This document shows, piece after piece, positions 14,788-22,773 of a DNA stretch of 30,449 nt; position 1 is the stretch's first letter; every line of letters starts with the position of its first letter. The notes under the pieces were generated by a model. It was not told the origin of the DNA. It ran no database searches and worked only from the letters and a program-made list of their open reading frames with translations. The translations under genes were made by a program, and so were the position numbers. Origin of the DNA: Leptospirillum sp. Lineage in GTDB: Bacteria; Nitrospirota; Leptospirillia; Leptospirillales; Leptospirillaceae. The stretch is from NCBI GenBank assembly GCA_027343785.1, contig DAHWKF010000113.1:1-30449 (forward strand). The letters are read 5' to 3'.

Positions 14788-15678
14788 ATGAAAGTCAACA
14801 ATGAACTGGAAGACCAGTATTCGGACGTGTTGAAAAAGTTTCGTTACGGCCGAAAGATGGGACTCCGCAGTCTATCGGAAATGACAGGCCTCAGCCCTGA
14901 CAGATTGCGGGAAGCGGAGGCCGGGTCGTATGTTCCGTCTGAACCGGAATGGGACCTGTTGGGACGTTCGCTTGGGTTTGACGGTTCTGTCATTCAAAAA
15001 ATCCACTTTTCCCCGGATATGACCCCCAGAATTTCCCTCCCTGAACACATCGTTCCTGTCGGAGAATCCTATTTTGGCTATCCTGTCTGGGCTTATCTGG
15101 CACTGAACCCTCACGATCCCAAAAGAGCGCTTTTGATTGACACGGGAGGCATCGGAGAGATTCTGCTGTCAACCATCAAAAAGATGGACCTGACACTGGA
15201 AGGCATTTTATTGACCCACGGGCACTCCGATCACGCAGGTGACCTGGCCCGTCTCGGTCGATACCTCCCGGAAGAGGTTTTTTTGTCGGAACCGGACGTG
15301 AAGTTGCTGGATGGACCGGTTCCGGCCCGGGTGCACCGGCTCGAGCCCGAATCTGTCTCCCGGAAGTATGCGGGGGACGGATGGAATCATATTGAGGTTT
15401 TTCGGGCCAACGGCCATACTTCAGGATCTGTCGCCTACCTGACAGGAGGGGTGTTGTTCGTGGGAGACGCCATTTTTTGCGGATCTTGCGGAAGGGCGCA
15501 AACCCCGGAAGATTTTCCGGAATCACTGTCTTCTGTCAAGAGGCTGCTCGATGGATGCCCGGACGAAACGATCATCGTGTCCGGACATGGCCCCTTTACG
15601 ACAGTCAGAAAAGAGCGCGATTGGAATCCGTTCTATGGGGCCAGGTCAGGAAAGGCCGAGGAACCTCGTCCACTCTGA
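14788..15678 (+). CDS. XRE-type HTH domain fused to a metallo-beta-lactamase-fold hydrolase
   Basis: A 296-residue protein with no signal peptide. Residues 10-70 (KKFRYGRKMGLRSLSEMTGL, then REAEAGSYVPSEPEWDLLGR) have the five-helix XRE/Cro pattern, with SLSEMTGLSPDRLREAEAG as helix-turn-helix. Residues 85-270 form a metallo-beta-lactamase fold with a complete metal set: THGHSDHAGD (His144, His146, Asp148, His149), GHTSGSV (His210), VGDAIF (Asp227) and SGHGPF (His267), closest to glyoxalase II-like MBL hydrolases. Both halves look intact. The product could be a DNA-binding enzyme or a regulator that senses a thioester-like metabolite. GAGGAAGGA about 11 bases upstream supports ATG 14788. It starts 5 bases after the lipoprotein stop. 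Confidence 0.85.
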   Translation: MKVNNELEDQYSDVLKKFRYGRKMGLRSLSEMTGLSPDRLREAEAGSYVPSEPEWDLLGRSLGFDGSVIQKIHFSPDMTPRISLPEHIVPVGESYFGYPVWAYLALNPHDPKRALLIDTGGIGEILLSTIKKMDLTLEGILLTHGHSDHAGDLARLGRYLPEEVFLSEPDVKLLDGPVPARVHRLEPESVSRKYAGDGWNHIEVFRANGHTSGSVAYLTGGVLFVGDAIFCGSCGRAQTPEDFPESLSSVKRLLDGCPDETIIVSGHGPFTTVRKERDWNPFYGARSGKAEEPRPL

Positions 15679-15681
15679 ACC

Positions 15682-15712
15682 TTCAGTCTCCGAATGCCAT
15701 CTGTGGACTGAA
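15682..15712. terminator. Weak inverted repeat between convergent genes
   Basis: TTCAGTC (15682-15688) and GACTGAA (15706-15712) frame the 40-base gap between the HTH-MBL gene (+) and atpC (-). The loop is 17 bases and no T-tract follows on either strand, so terminator function is doubtful. Confidence 0.25.
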
Positions 15713-15718
15713 ACGTAT

Positions 15719-16150
15719 TTATTCTTCGAGGGAACCCGGGTGTCTGGCGGACTGTCTTCGGGCAAAGATTCTCAGGCGGACGCCTTCCCGTTTGAGCACC
15801 TGCTCGTATCCGACACGGGATTCCGGAGAGATGGGTTGCTTCAAGGCCTCCAGGGCATTCTGGCGCGCCTCTTCTGCCCGCCTTTCGTCAATTTCCTCCG
15901 CCCGTTCGATGGTGTCAGCCAGAACGGTCACCCGGTCCGGGAGGACTTCCACAACGCCTCCGGCGACAAAGTAGGAATAAGTCGAATCCTTTTTCCTGAC
16001 CAGAAATTCACCGATATCCAGCAAAGTCAGAAAAGGCGTGTGCCCCGTCAAAACGCCGAATTCCCCGTCCACGCCCTTGGCCTGGATGTAATCGACCTCT
16101 TCGGACAGAAGATTCTTCTCCTGGGTCATCAGGGACAACATGAATGCCAT
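15719..16150 (-). CDS. atpC: ATP synthase F1 subunit epsilon
   Basis: Epsilon links the rotor stalk to the c-ring and regulates hydrolysis. In the 143-residue product the N-terminal beta-sandwich is clear: DYIQAKGVDGEFGVLTGHTPFLTLL (about residues 20-44, with the family's G-x-x-G-x-L-x-x-H-x-P), then FVAGGVVEVLPDRVTVLAD. A helical C-terminal hairpin (ERAEEIDERRAEEARQ) follows. Last gene of the atp operon, starting 5 bases after the atpD stop. ATG 16150 after TAGGA is used; ATG 16141 is a close alternative. No strong terminator follows. Confidence 0.95.
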   Translation of the reverse strand: MAFMLSLMTQEKNLLSEEVDYIQAKGVDGEFGVLTGHTPFLTLLDIGEFLVRKKDSTYSYFVAGGVVEVLPDRVTVLADTIERAEEIDERRAEEARQNALEALKQPISPESRVGYEQVLKREGVRLRIFARRQSARHPGSLEE

Positions 16151-16155
16151 CAGTC

Positions 16156-17547
16156 CTAGCCTTTCGCTTTCAGTTTCTCAGCTTTTTCAAGGGCTTCATC
16201 GATTGTTCCGACCATATAGAATGCCTGTTCGGGCAATTCATCGTGCTTGCCTTCGACGATTTCCCTGAACGCCTTGACCGTATCCTGACGCGCCACATAC
16301 TTGCCCGGGCTTCCCGTAAACACCTCGGCAACGAAAAAGGGCTGAGACAGGAAACGCTGGATGCGGCGAGCCCTTCCGACGATTCTCTTGTCGTCTTCGG
16401 AAAGTTCGTCCATCCCGAGAATGGCGATGATATCTTGCAGGTCCTTATATTTCTGAAGGGTTTTCTGGACCGAGCGGGCAACATTGTAATGTTCCTCGCC
16501 GACAATCATCGGGTCCAGGATCCGGGAGGTTGAATCCAGCGGATCGACTGCCGGGTAGATTCCGAGTTCTGCTATCTGACGGGACAGGACCACAGTGGCA
16601 TCCAGATGGGAAAAGGTCGTCGCCGGAGCCGGATCCGTCAAATCGTCCGCCGGGACGTACACTGCCTGAACAGATGTGATGGACCCTTTTTTGGTCGAAG
16701 TGATTCTTTCCTGAAGGCCTCCCATTTCAACGGCAAGCGTGGGCTGGTAACCGACCGCGGAAGGCATCCGCCCCAGCAGGGCGGAAACTTCAGCTCCCGC
16801 CAACGTGAAACGGAAGATATTGTCGATAAAGAACAGGACATCCCGATTTTCCTCATCGCGGAAATACTCGGCCTGCGTCACGCCCGTCAGGGCCACCCGC
16901 AACCGTACGCCAGGAGGTTCGTTCATCTGGCCGTAAACGAGACTCGTCTTGTCGATGACCTTGGATTCCTTCATTTCGTTCCAGAGGTCATTGCCTTCAC
17001 GGGTCCGTTCTCCAACACCGGCAAAAACGGAAAACCCTCCGTGTTCCATTGCGATATTCCTGATCAGCTCCATGATGATGACGGTCTTTCCCACACCGGC
17101 TCCGCCGAACAGCCCTGTTTTTCCGCCTTTGGCAAAAGGGGCGATAAGGTCGACGACCTTGATGCCCGTTTCAAAAACTTCGGTCGAACTGGCAAGCTCT
17201 TCAAAACTCGGCGGTTCCTTGTGGATCGACCGGCGGGATTCAGCCGTGATCGGACCGGCTTCGTCTATGGGATTGCCCAGAACATCCATCATTCTACCCA
17301 GAACAGACTGGCCGACCGGCACCTGAATCGGACTGCCCGAATTTTTCACCTTCATTCCCCGAACCAGTCCATCGGTTGTCGCCATGGCGATAGAGCGAAC
17401 GACCCCTTCCCCGATCTGCTGCTGGGTTTCCAGAACAATATCCGACTCTTCTACGAGCAATGCAGAATAGATGTCCGGGACGCTTCCTTCCGGAAAGCGG
17501 ACATCCACGACCGGCCCGATAACCTGTACAATTTCTCCCGTCTCCAT
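16156..17547 (-). CDS. atpD: ATP synthase F1 subunit beta
   Basis: Catalytic subunit of F1. The 463-residue product has the N-terminal barrel (EIVQVIGPVVDVRFPEG), the P-loop GGAGVGKT (148-155), the catalytic Glu region GVGERTREGNDLW (177-189), the Walker B DVLFFIDNIFRFT, and the C-terminal DELSEDDKR segment corresponding to the DELSEED lever. Length is standard. I prefer ATG 17547 (AAGGAG about 10 bases upstream), which begins METGEIVQ as in other beta subunits. An in-frame TTG at 17586 would add 13 residues and start 4 bases after atpG. Confidence 0.97.
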   Translation of the reverse strand: METGEIVQVIGPVVDVRFPEGSVPDIYSALLVEESDIVLETQQQIGEGVVRSIAMATTDGLVRGMKVKNSGSPIQVPVGQSVLGRMMDVLGNPIDEAGPITAESRRSIHKEPPSFEELASSTEVFETGIKVVDLIAPFAKGGKTGLFGGAGVGKTVIIMELIRNIAMEHGGFSVFAGVGERTREGNDLWNEMKESKVIDKTSLVYGQMNEPPGVRLRVALTGVTQAEYFRDEENRDVLFFIDNIFRFTLAGAEVSALLGRMPSAVGYQPTLAVEMGGLQERITSTKKGSITSVQAVYVPADDLTDPAPATTFSHLDATVVLSRQIAELGIYPAVDPLDSTSRILDPMIVGEEHYNVARSVQKTLQKYKDLQDIIAILGMDELSEDDKRIVGRARRIQRFLSQPFFVAEVFTGSPGKYVARQDTVKAFREIVEGKHDELPEQAFYMVGTIDEALEKAEKLKAKG

Positions 17548-17590
17548 ACCCTCAGCACTCCTTGATCTATTTTGATTGGCCGACAATCTT

Positions 17591-18466
17591 TCAGCCTTGG
17601 CTGATCGCTTCCGCTCCCGAGGAAATTTCCGAAATTTCCCTTGTGATATTGGCCTGTCTCAGTTTGTTATAGGTCAACGTCAGGCCATAAATGACTTCCT
17701 TCGCATTGGCCGTGGCATTTTTCATGGCGATCATTCTGGCGCTGTATTCACTCGCGAAGTTCTCGAGAACCCTCTGGAAGATCACCGTTTCGAAATAGCG
17801 GGGAATCAATACCTCCAGTATTTCCCGGCGGCCCGGCTCAAAAAGATATTCTCCCGTCAGGCTGGATGGCACTTCCTCCGTCAGAATCCTGGGATCAATC
17901 GGAAGAAGCTTTTCATGCCTCGGCTTCTGGGACATGATCGACTCAAACTGGGTATAAAAAATCCAGACCTCTTCCCAGTGTCTTTTTTCATAAAACTCTT
18001 CGATCACAACCTGGGTTGCCGGAAGAATCTCCTCGATGGTCCCGCGGTCCTTGACCCCATGGATCACCCCCTGAAGCGGAAAACCCGACCGTCGGACAAA
18101 ATCTCTTCCGTTCCGGCCAATCGTCACAAATTCAAAGTTGACTTCCGGCCGTTCCTTCATGAAACGGGTTAACGAACGGAACAGGTTCGCATTGATCGCG
18201 CCGCAAAGGCCCCTGTCCGTGGACACCAGAACCACCCCGGCAGTCTTGACCGGGCGCACTTCAAAGTATGGATTGGGAAAGGACCTTTCCAGATAGGCAA
18301 TCCGGTGCATCAGTTCGTAAATTTTTTCCGCATAGGGTCTTGTGTCCATCACCCTTTGCTGGGCCTTCCGCATTTTCGCGGAGGCGACCATTTCCATGGC
18401 TTTCGTAATCTGCCGGGTATTCTTGACAGATTTGATCCGCGAACGGATAGATCGGAGGGAAGGCAT
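17591..18466 (-). CDS. atpG: ATP synthase F1 subunit gamma
   Basis: Central rotor shaft of F1. The 291-residue product shows the N-terminal coiled-coil start SLRSIRSRIKSVKNTRQITKAMEMVA, the conserved STDRGLCGAINANLFR, and the C-terminal helix with EYSARMIAMKNATANAKEVI and YNKLRQANITREISEI. Length is normal. ATG 18466 follows AGGAG with a nine-base spacer and lies three bases after the atpA stop. Confidence 0.97.
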   Translation of the reverse strand: MPSLRSIRSRIKSVKNTRQITKAMEMVASAKMRKAQQRVMDTRPYAEKIYELMHRIAYLERSFPNPYFEVRPVKTAGVVLVSTDRGLCGAINANLFRSLTRFMKERPEVNFEFVTIGRNGRDFVRRSGFPLQGVIHGVKDRGTIEEILPATQVVIEEFYEKRHWEEVWIFYTQFESIMSQKPRHEKLLPIDPRILTEEVPSSLTGEYLFEPGRREILEVLIPRYFETVIFQRVLENFASEYSARMIAMKNATANAKEVIYGLTLTYNKLRQANITREISEISSGAEAISQG

Positions 18467-18469
18467 CCC

Positions 18470-19993
18470 CTAGGACTCCTGAAAGATATTCTGGAAACTG
18501 GCCAGAAGAGATTTCAACTGTTCGGTTGTCTTGTCTGAAAGTGCTTTTTCTTCCCGGATCGTCTTGAGGAGGTCGGCACCACTGGCGTCCAGATAAATGG
18601 AAAGTTCTTTTTCATAACGGGAAACACTCGCTGGCTTGATGCCGTCCAGGAAACCGTTGGTGGCCGCAAAAATAATGGCGATCTGCTTTTCCACCGGAAT
18701 AGGGGAATAGTGGGATTGCTTGAGAATTTCTGTCAGTCTGAGACCCCGTTCGATTTGGTCCCGCGTCGTCTTGTCGAGATCCGACGCAAATTGGGCGAAC
18801 GCCGCCAGTTCCCGGAACTGGGCCATTTCCAGCCTCAATTTACCGGCGACCTGCTTCATGGCCTTGATCTGGGCCGCGCCACCCACCCTGGAAACGGAAA
18901 TTCCGGGGTTAATGGCGGGGCGGATTCCCGAATAAAAAAGGTCGGTTTCAAGATATATCTGCCCGTCCGTAATGGAAATGACGTTTGTCGGAACGAAGGC
19001 GGACACATCGCCCGCCTGCGTTTCGATGACCGGAAGGGCGGTCAGGGACCCCCCTCCATGATTTTCATCCAGCCTCGCGGCCCGTTCAAGGAGACGGCTG
19101 TGCAGATAAAAAACATCTCCCGGATAAGCCTCCCTGCCCGGTGGACGCCGGAGCAGGAGGGAGAGCTGGCGATAGGCCCAGGCGTGTTTTGTCAAATCAT
19201 CGTATACGATGAGGGCGTCCTGGTTCCTGTCCCTGAAATACTCTCCCATGGCGCACCCGGCATATGGGGCAAGATACTGGAGGGCAGCCTGTTCAGACGC
19301 CGATGCGGAAAGAACGATGGTGTATTCCATCGCCCCGTTTTTTTCGAGAATATTGACGGCGTTCACCACACTGGAAGCTTTTTGTCCGATCGCCACATAA
19401 ATACAGACAACATTCTTCCCCTTCTGGTTCAGGATGGTGTCAAGGGCGATTGTCGTTTTTCCCGTCTGCCGGTCTCCGATAATCAATTCCCTCTGGCCTC
19501 GACCGATCGGAATCATGGCATCAATGGCCTTGATGCCCGTCTGAAGAGGAACACCCACGGCTTTCCGGGTCGCGACCCCGGGAGCGATTTTTTCGACGGG
19601 AGACGTCATTTTGGCGTTGATATCACCTTTCCCATCGATCGGCTGACCCAGGGCGTTGACAACACGACCCACCAGCTCCGGCCCGACAGGAACCTCCATC
19701 ACGCGTGACGTCGTCCGGACTTCGTCCCCGGCACGAATATCTTCCGTCGCCTCAAGAAGTGCCGCTCCGACCTCATTTTCCTCAAGATTCAGGACAAGGG
19801 CCTTACCCCCCCTGACCAGCTCCAGCATCTCACCGGCTTTTGCTTTTTCGAGCCCCGCAATCCGGATAATGCCATCGCCGACCTCAAGGATTGTTCCGCG
19901 ATCGTCCGAGATGACACCTCCCCGGAAGGCGTTCAGACCTTTCAGTATATCGCTCGTGATTTCCGTGCTTTTCAAGGTTTTCACATCCCCCAT
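18470..19993 (-). CDS. atpA: ATP synthase F1 subunit alpha
   Basis: Non-catalytic nucleotide-binding subunit of F1. The 507-residue product has the P-loop GDRQTGKT (173-180), the family stretch IPIGRGQRELIIGDR, the Walker B-like DALIVYDDL, and the arginine-finger signature FYSGIRPAINPGISVSRVG. Length is typical. It starts at ATG 19993, 12 bases after the atpH stop, behind a small hairpin at 20001-20014; no strong ribosome site is visible, so coupling to atpH translation is likely. Confidence 0.97.
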   Translation of the reverse strand: MGDVKTLKSTEITSDILKGLNAFRGGVISDDRGTILEVGDGIIRIAGLEKAKAGEMLELVRGGKALVLNLEENEVGAALLEATEDIRAGDEVRTTSRVMEVPVGPELVGRVVNALGQPIDGKGDINAKMTSPVEKIAPGVATRKAVGVPLQTGIKAIDAMIPIGRGQRELIIGDRQTGKTTIALDTILNQKGKNVVCIYVAIGQKASSVVNAVNILEKNGAMEYTIVLSASASEQAALQYLAPYAGCAMGEYFRDRNQDALIVYDDLTKHAWAYRQLSLLLRRPPGREAYPGDVFYLHSRLLERAARLDENHGGGSLTALPVIETQAGDVSAFVPTNVISITDGQIYLETDLFYSGIRPAINPGISVSRVGGAAQIKAMKQVAGKLRLEMAQFRELAAFAQFASDLDKTTRDQIERGLRLTEILKQSHYSPIPVEKQIAIIFAATNGFLDGIKPASVSRYEKELSIYLDASGADLLKTIREEKALSDKTTEQLKSLLASFQNIFQES

Positions 19994-20000
19994 CTCATTT

Positions 20001-20014
20001 CGGGCTTATGCCCG
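20001..20014. repeat. Small hairpin at the atpH/atpA junction
   Basis: CGGGC-TTAT-GCCCG can fold into a five-pair stem that covers the atpH stop codon and lies seven bases before the atpA ATG. It may tune the high alpha-subunit translation rate relative to delta. Confidence 0.4.
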
Positions 20015-20575
20015 CTCCAGAAGCTCCTGCTTCATCCGGTTCAGCCGTCCTTTCAGACTGCCGTCCCACACATGTGTTCCCGCCTGAATGACCAGGCCAG
20101 CGATCAATGCCGGATCCGTATTCCAGTCTGCACGTACCTTTCTGTTCCCGAACGAAACCGCCAGAGAGTTTTCAATTCTCCGCTTTTCCCCCGCATCCAG
20201 CGCGCTTGCCGAGCAGACCGATATCTCCACCTGCCGGGTCCTGGCAAAAAAACCTTTTCTCATTCCCGCACGAATATAGGGAATGGCGTTCCAGAGATCT
20301 TCCAGAATCAGGGCGCCCTGAAAAATATTGAAGACTTCAGGAGAAAGAGCGAGCCCCGCTTTTTCCATGACATCCCGAAAAAGGGCCAGTTTTTCTTCAA
20401 GCGGAATGCTTCGCGTCAAGGAAATAGCCCTGACCTTCCTGTTGAACCGAAGAGATTCCAGAATTTCCAGGGCCTTGTCCCAGGCTGAGAAAGAATTCTC
20501 GTCTTCCTGAATCTGTCCGACCAGATATTCGATCAGTCGTTTGGACATCGCTTCTGTCTTTTTGCCTATCTTCAT
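20006..20575 (-). CDS. atpH: ATP synthase F1 subunit delta
   Basis: Delta links F1 to the peripheral stalk. The 189-residue product has an N-terminal helical bundle (LIEYLVGQIQEDENSFSAWD) and the well conserved C-terminal part DPALIAGLVIQAGTHVWDGS, followed by LKGRLNRMKQELL. The ATG at 20575 overlaps the atpF stop as ATGA, which supports the start and implies translational coupling. The N-terminal half is divergent, as usual for delta. Confidence 0.95.
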   Translation of the reverse strand: MKIGKKTEAMSKRLIEYLVGQIQEDENSFSAWDKALEILESLRFNRKVRAISLTRSIPLEEKLALFRDVMEKAGLALSPEVFNIFQGALILEDLWNAIPYIRAGMRKGFFARTRQVEISVCSASALDAGEKRRIENSLAVSFGNRKVRADWNTDPALIAGLVIQAGTHVWDGSLKGRLNRMKQELLERA

Positions 20576-21099
20576 CCCGCCTTCTTTGGCTCAGATCTGA
20601 CAGCGCCGCTTTCGACCGCCCTGATGGCCCTGTTGATAAACACCATCTTCTGCGTTTCGTTCAGGTTTTCCTCCAGAACGGATTCAATCCCCCTCACAAC
20701 CAGAGAGACCGTTTCTTTCCTGAGATCATTTTTCACGCGTTCCACATCGGCCTGGATTTGGGCTTCCGCTTTTTTCAGCCGAGACTCGACTTCAAGCATG
20801 GCTTCTTTTTGTTTTTCTTCTCTCAACACACGGCCCATTTCTTCCGCCTGACGCAAGATTTCCTCTGCCTGACTCCGGGCTTTTGCGAGAAGTTGTTTCT
20901 GCTCCTCCAGGATTTTTGCGGATTCTTCCCTGTTTTTCCGGGCAGCTTCGAGGTCAGACGCGACCCGGTTTTTTCTCTCATCCAGAACCTTTACCAGAGA
21001 AGGGAGGAGAATTTTCCAGACGATAAAAAGCATCAGGAAAAAGGACAGGACAGTCCACATCCCGAGAGAAGAAAAAAACCGGGCATCAAACTGCGGCAT
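20572..21099 (-). CDS. atpF: ATP synthase Fo subunit b
   Basis: Peripheral stalk. The 175-residue product has one N-terminal membrane helix (about 12-32, WTVLSFFLMLFIVWKILLPS) and then a long charged coiled coil rich in Glu, Lys, Ala and Gln, with no other domain. ATG 21099 is chosen because AGGA lies six bases upstream. A TTG at 21105 would add two residues but abuts the ribosome site. Only one b-type gene is present, so the stalk is probably a b homodimer. Confidence 0.95.
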   Translation of the reverse strand: MPQFDARFFSSLGMWTVLSFFLMLFIVWKILLPSLVKVLDERKNRVASDLEAARKNREESAKILEEQKQLLAKARSQAEEILRQAEEMGRVLREEKQKEAMLEVESRLKKAEAQIQADVERVKNDLRKETVSLVVRGIESVLEENLNETQKMVFINRAIRAVESGAVRSEPKKAG

Positions 21100-21143
21100 C
21101 TGCAATCCTTTCTGTGACTTCCACGGCCTGCTTCCCTGTCATC

Positions 21144-21374
21144 CTACTTCCGGAGACCCATAATGATAAAGGCGATCACGAGCGCATAAAGGGCCACTGC
21201 CTCGGAAAGCGCAAAACCCAGCCACATGTATTTCGAGACCCGGCTCTCGACTTCGGGCTGACGGGCGACCGCCTCGATCATCTTGCCGAAAATATAACCT
21301 ATACCAGCACCGGAACCGGCGACCCCGATAGCGGCAGCACCCATACCAATCAACGCAGCAGCGTGTACATCCAT
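21144..21374 (-). CDS. atpE: ATP synthase Fo subunit c
   Basis: Rotor ring subunit of 76 residues with two membrane helices. Helix 1 contains GSGAGIGYIFG (20-30), the polar loop is ARQPE (37-41), and helix 2 carries the ion-binding carboxylate Glu58 in FALSEAVALY. The residue after Glu58 is Ala and helix 1 lacks the Gln/Glu pair of sodium-type rings, so a proton-type ring is inferred. ATG 21374 has a G-rich ribosome site nine to ten bases upstream. The frame is open further upstream but overlaps atpB. Confidence 0.96.
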   Translation of the reverse strand: MDVHAAALIGMGAAAIGVAGSGAGIGYIFGKMIEAVARQPEVESRVSKYMWLGFALSEAVALYALVIAFIIMGLRK

Positions 21375-21402
21375 GAAAATTGACCCCCCGTTTGGAATGA
21401 CC

Positions 21403-22137
21403 CTAATGATTGAGCTTGACAGCCTGGCCGATATAAACGGCAGACAGGATGGCAAAAATATATGCCTGGATAAAGGCCACAAGGACCTCCAGGAGATACA
21501 GGACGACGGAAATCGAAAATGGAAGCCATTTCAGATAAACCGCCAACGTCCCGGTCAGAGTAAACAAGACAAAAAGGATGGTATGACCAGCCGTCATGTT
21601 CGCAAATAGACGAACAGCCAGGGAAAGAGGCCTTGCCAGCTGGGATATGATCTCGATGGGAATGATCAGCGGCAACATCCAGGCCGGGACCCCTTCAGGC
21701 ACCAGAACACCCAGAAACTTTATGCCGTGCTTGGCAAAGCCGATCACCAGACTTGCCAGATAAACCGCCACAGCGAGAATGCCTGTCACCACCAGCTCGG
21801 AGGTTACGGTAAACATATGCGGGACCAGACCCAGAAAGTTCCCCAGGAAAACCAGCAAAAAGATTGAAAGGATCCAGGGGAGATACTTTTTCCTGTTTTC
21901 AACTCCGATATTTTCGTCCACCACCTTCGCCATGGATTCATACAGCATTTCGACGAGGGCCTGAAACCTTCCGGGAATCACCGCGGCTCGCACACGAATG
22001 TGCAGGGCCCCCAAAAGCGCAACGGTACCGATGATCCAGAAGGAAACAACCGCTTCGGTAACGGGTAACCCGTACCCCAAGAGGTGCCACATGAATATTC
22101 TATGGAGGAAAAACTCTTCCAACGGATTGCTGTTCAA
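21403..22137 (-). CDS. atpB: ATP synthase Fo subunit a
   Basis: Proton-channel stator subunit, 244 residues, with five to six membrane helices. It has the essential Arg176 in SLAVRLFANMTAGH, the GNFLGLVPHMF signature and a C-terminal LVAFIQAYIFAIL helix. I place the start at TTG 22137, which gives MNSNPLEEFFLHRI, matching the N-P-L-x-x-F start common in AtpB, with GGGAG seven bases upstream and the atpZ/I stop just before it. An in-frame ATG at 22170 would overlap the previous gene by 29 bases and has no ribosome site. Confidence 0.95.
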   Translation of the reverse strand: MNSNPLEEFFLHRIFMWHLLGYGLPVTEAVVSFWIIGTVALLGALHIRVRAAVIPGRFQALVEMLYESMAKVVDENIGVENRKKYLPWILSIFLLVFLGNFLGLVPHMFTVTSELVVTGILAVAVYLASLVIGFAKHGIKFLGVLVPEGVPAWMLPLIIPIEIISQLARPLSLAVRLFANMTAGHTILFVLFTLTGTLAVYLKWLPFSISVVLYLLEVLVAFIQAYIFAILSAVYIGQAVKLNH

Positions 22138-22141
22138 AAAC

Positions 22142-22390
22142 CTACTCCCGCTTTTTGGGGCTCTTGTCATGCGGTACCGGGTCGGTCATCCGGGTCACTG
22201 TCCGGAAAACCATCCAGAACCCTGCGCCCCCGCCAATCAAAAGTCCGATAATGGACAATCCCGGAAAAAACCGCATGTTGAGCCGGGAATCAAAAAAATA
22301 GCCGATTCCGGCACAAACAAACGTGGTCACAACCAGCTGGATCCCGATCTGGGTTATAAATACAAAACCGTTTCCTTTGTTCTCGCCCAT
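22142..22390 (-). CDS. AtpZ/AtpI-type small membrane protein
   Basis: First gene of the atp operon: 82 residues with two membrane helices, FVFITQIGIQLVVTTFVCAG and PGLSIIGLLIGGGAGFWMVF, joined by a loop with GYFFDSRLN (the G-x-x-x-D motif of the family). AtpZ/AtpI proteins are small accessory proteins linked to Fo assembly or divalent cation supply. The final tail is charged (DKSPKKRE). ATG 22390 has only a distant AAGGTG upstream. Its position directly before atpB is the classical one. Confidence 0.85.
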   Translation of the reverse strand: MGENKGNGFVFITQIGIQLVVTTFVCAGIGYFFDSRLNMRFFPGLSIIGLLIGGGAGFWMVFRTVTRMTDPVPHDKSPKKRE

Positions 22391-22532
22391 GGAAGTGCCT
22401 GCACCTTACCATCCGGGAGGCCGGAAACGCCAGAAGAGGAGAAACGGGAATGAGCTCGGCGGGCCTGCCGCCTGATCCTGCTTCGGAAAGCCCCCGCTCG
22501 GGGATTGTCAATGAATATTTTCCAAGAAAAAA

Positions 22533-22541
22533 TCTATACCA
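22533..22541 (-). promoter_or_regulatory. Candidate extended -10 promoter of the atp operon
   Basis: The minus strand reads TGGTATAGA, an extended -10 (TG-n-TATAGA), giving a leader of about 135 bases before atpZ/I. There is no clear -35. Confidence 0.35.
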
Positions 22542-22739
22542 TTACATCAAAATGGATTTTATTTTTCAATACCCGCTTTACCTTTCATTAGGCCCAGAAA
22601 AGGGCCGAATTTTCGAGGCTTGCGGAAAAAATTTCACGAAAACGTGCCGTATCCGCGCCAAAACGACACGATGATCACATGCCAGAGTCGATGATGAGAA
22701 CCCATCAAACCAACAAATAAAGGATCAATATACGAGGAG

Positions 22740-22768
22740 TTGACCGGAAAATCCCCATCCCCTACACT
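22740..22768 (+). promoter_or_regulatory. Sigma70-type promoter placing transcription start at the ATG
   Basis: TTGACC (22740-22745), a 17-base spacer and TACACT (22763-22768). Transcription would begin about seven bases later, at 22774-22776, which is the ATG of the downstream gene, so the mRNA would be leaderless. Confidence 0.55.
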
Positions 22769-22773
22769 GTGGC

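Larger units (their letters stand above)
22391..22773. other. 383-base A+T-rich divergent control region (atp operon / DUF4149 gene)
   Basis: No gene is seen. It holds the promoter of the rightward DUF4149 gene (22740-22768), a candidate extended -10 for the leftward atp operon (22533-22541), a hairpin GGCCC-AGAAAA-GGGCC (22591-22606) and a small CCCC-GCTC-GGGG stem (22494-22505) beside a lone TTGACA (22511-22506, minus strand) without a matching -10. The part from 22501 to 22740 is clearly more A+T-rich than the rest of the window. Confidence 0.6.

Noticed and set aside
16606..17565. A 319-codon plus-strand frame antisense to atpD
   Set aside because: Shadow of a highly conserved gene, with no start signal or family match.
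21144..21374. Sodium-type c-ring
   Set aside because: The residue after Glu58 is Ala and the helix 1 Gln/Glu ligands are absent, so a proton-type ring is more likely.
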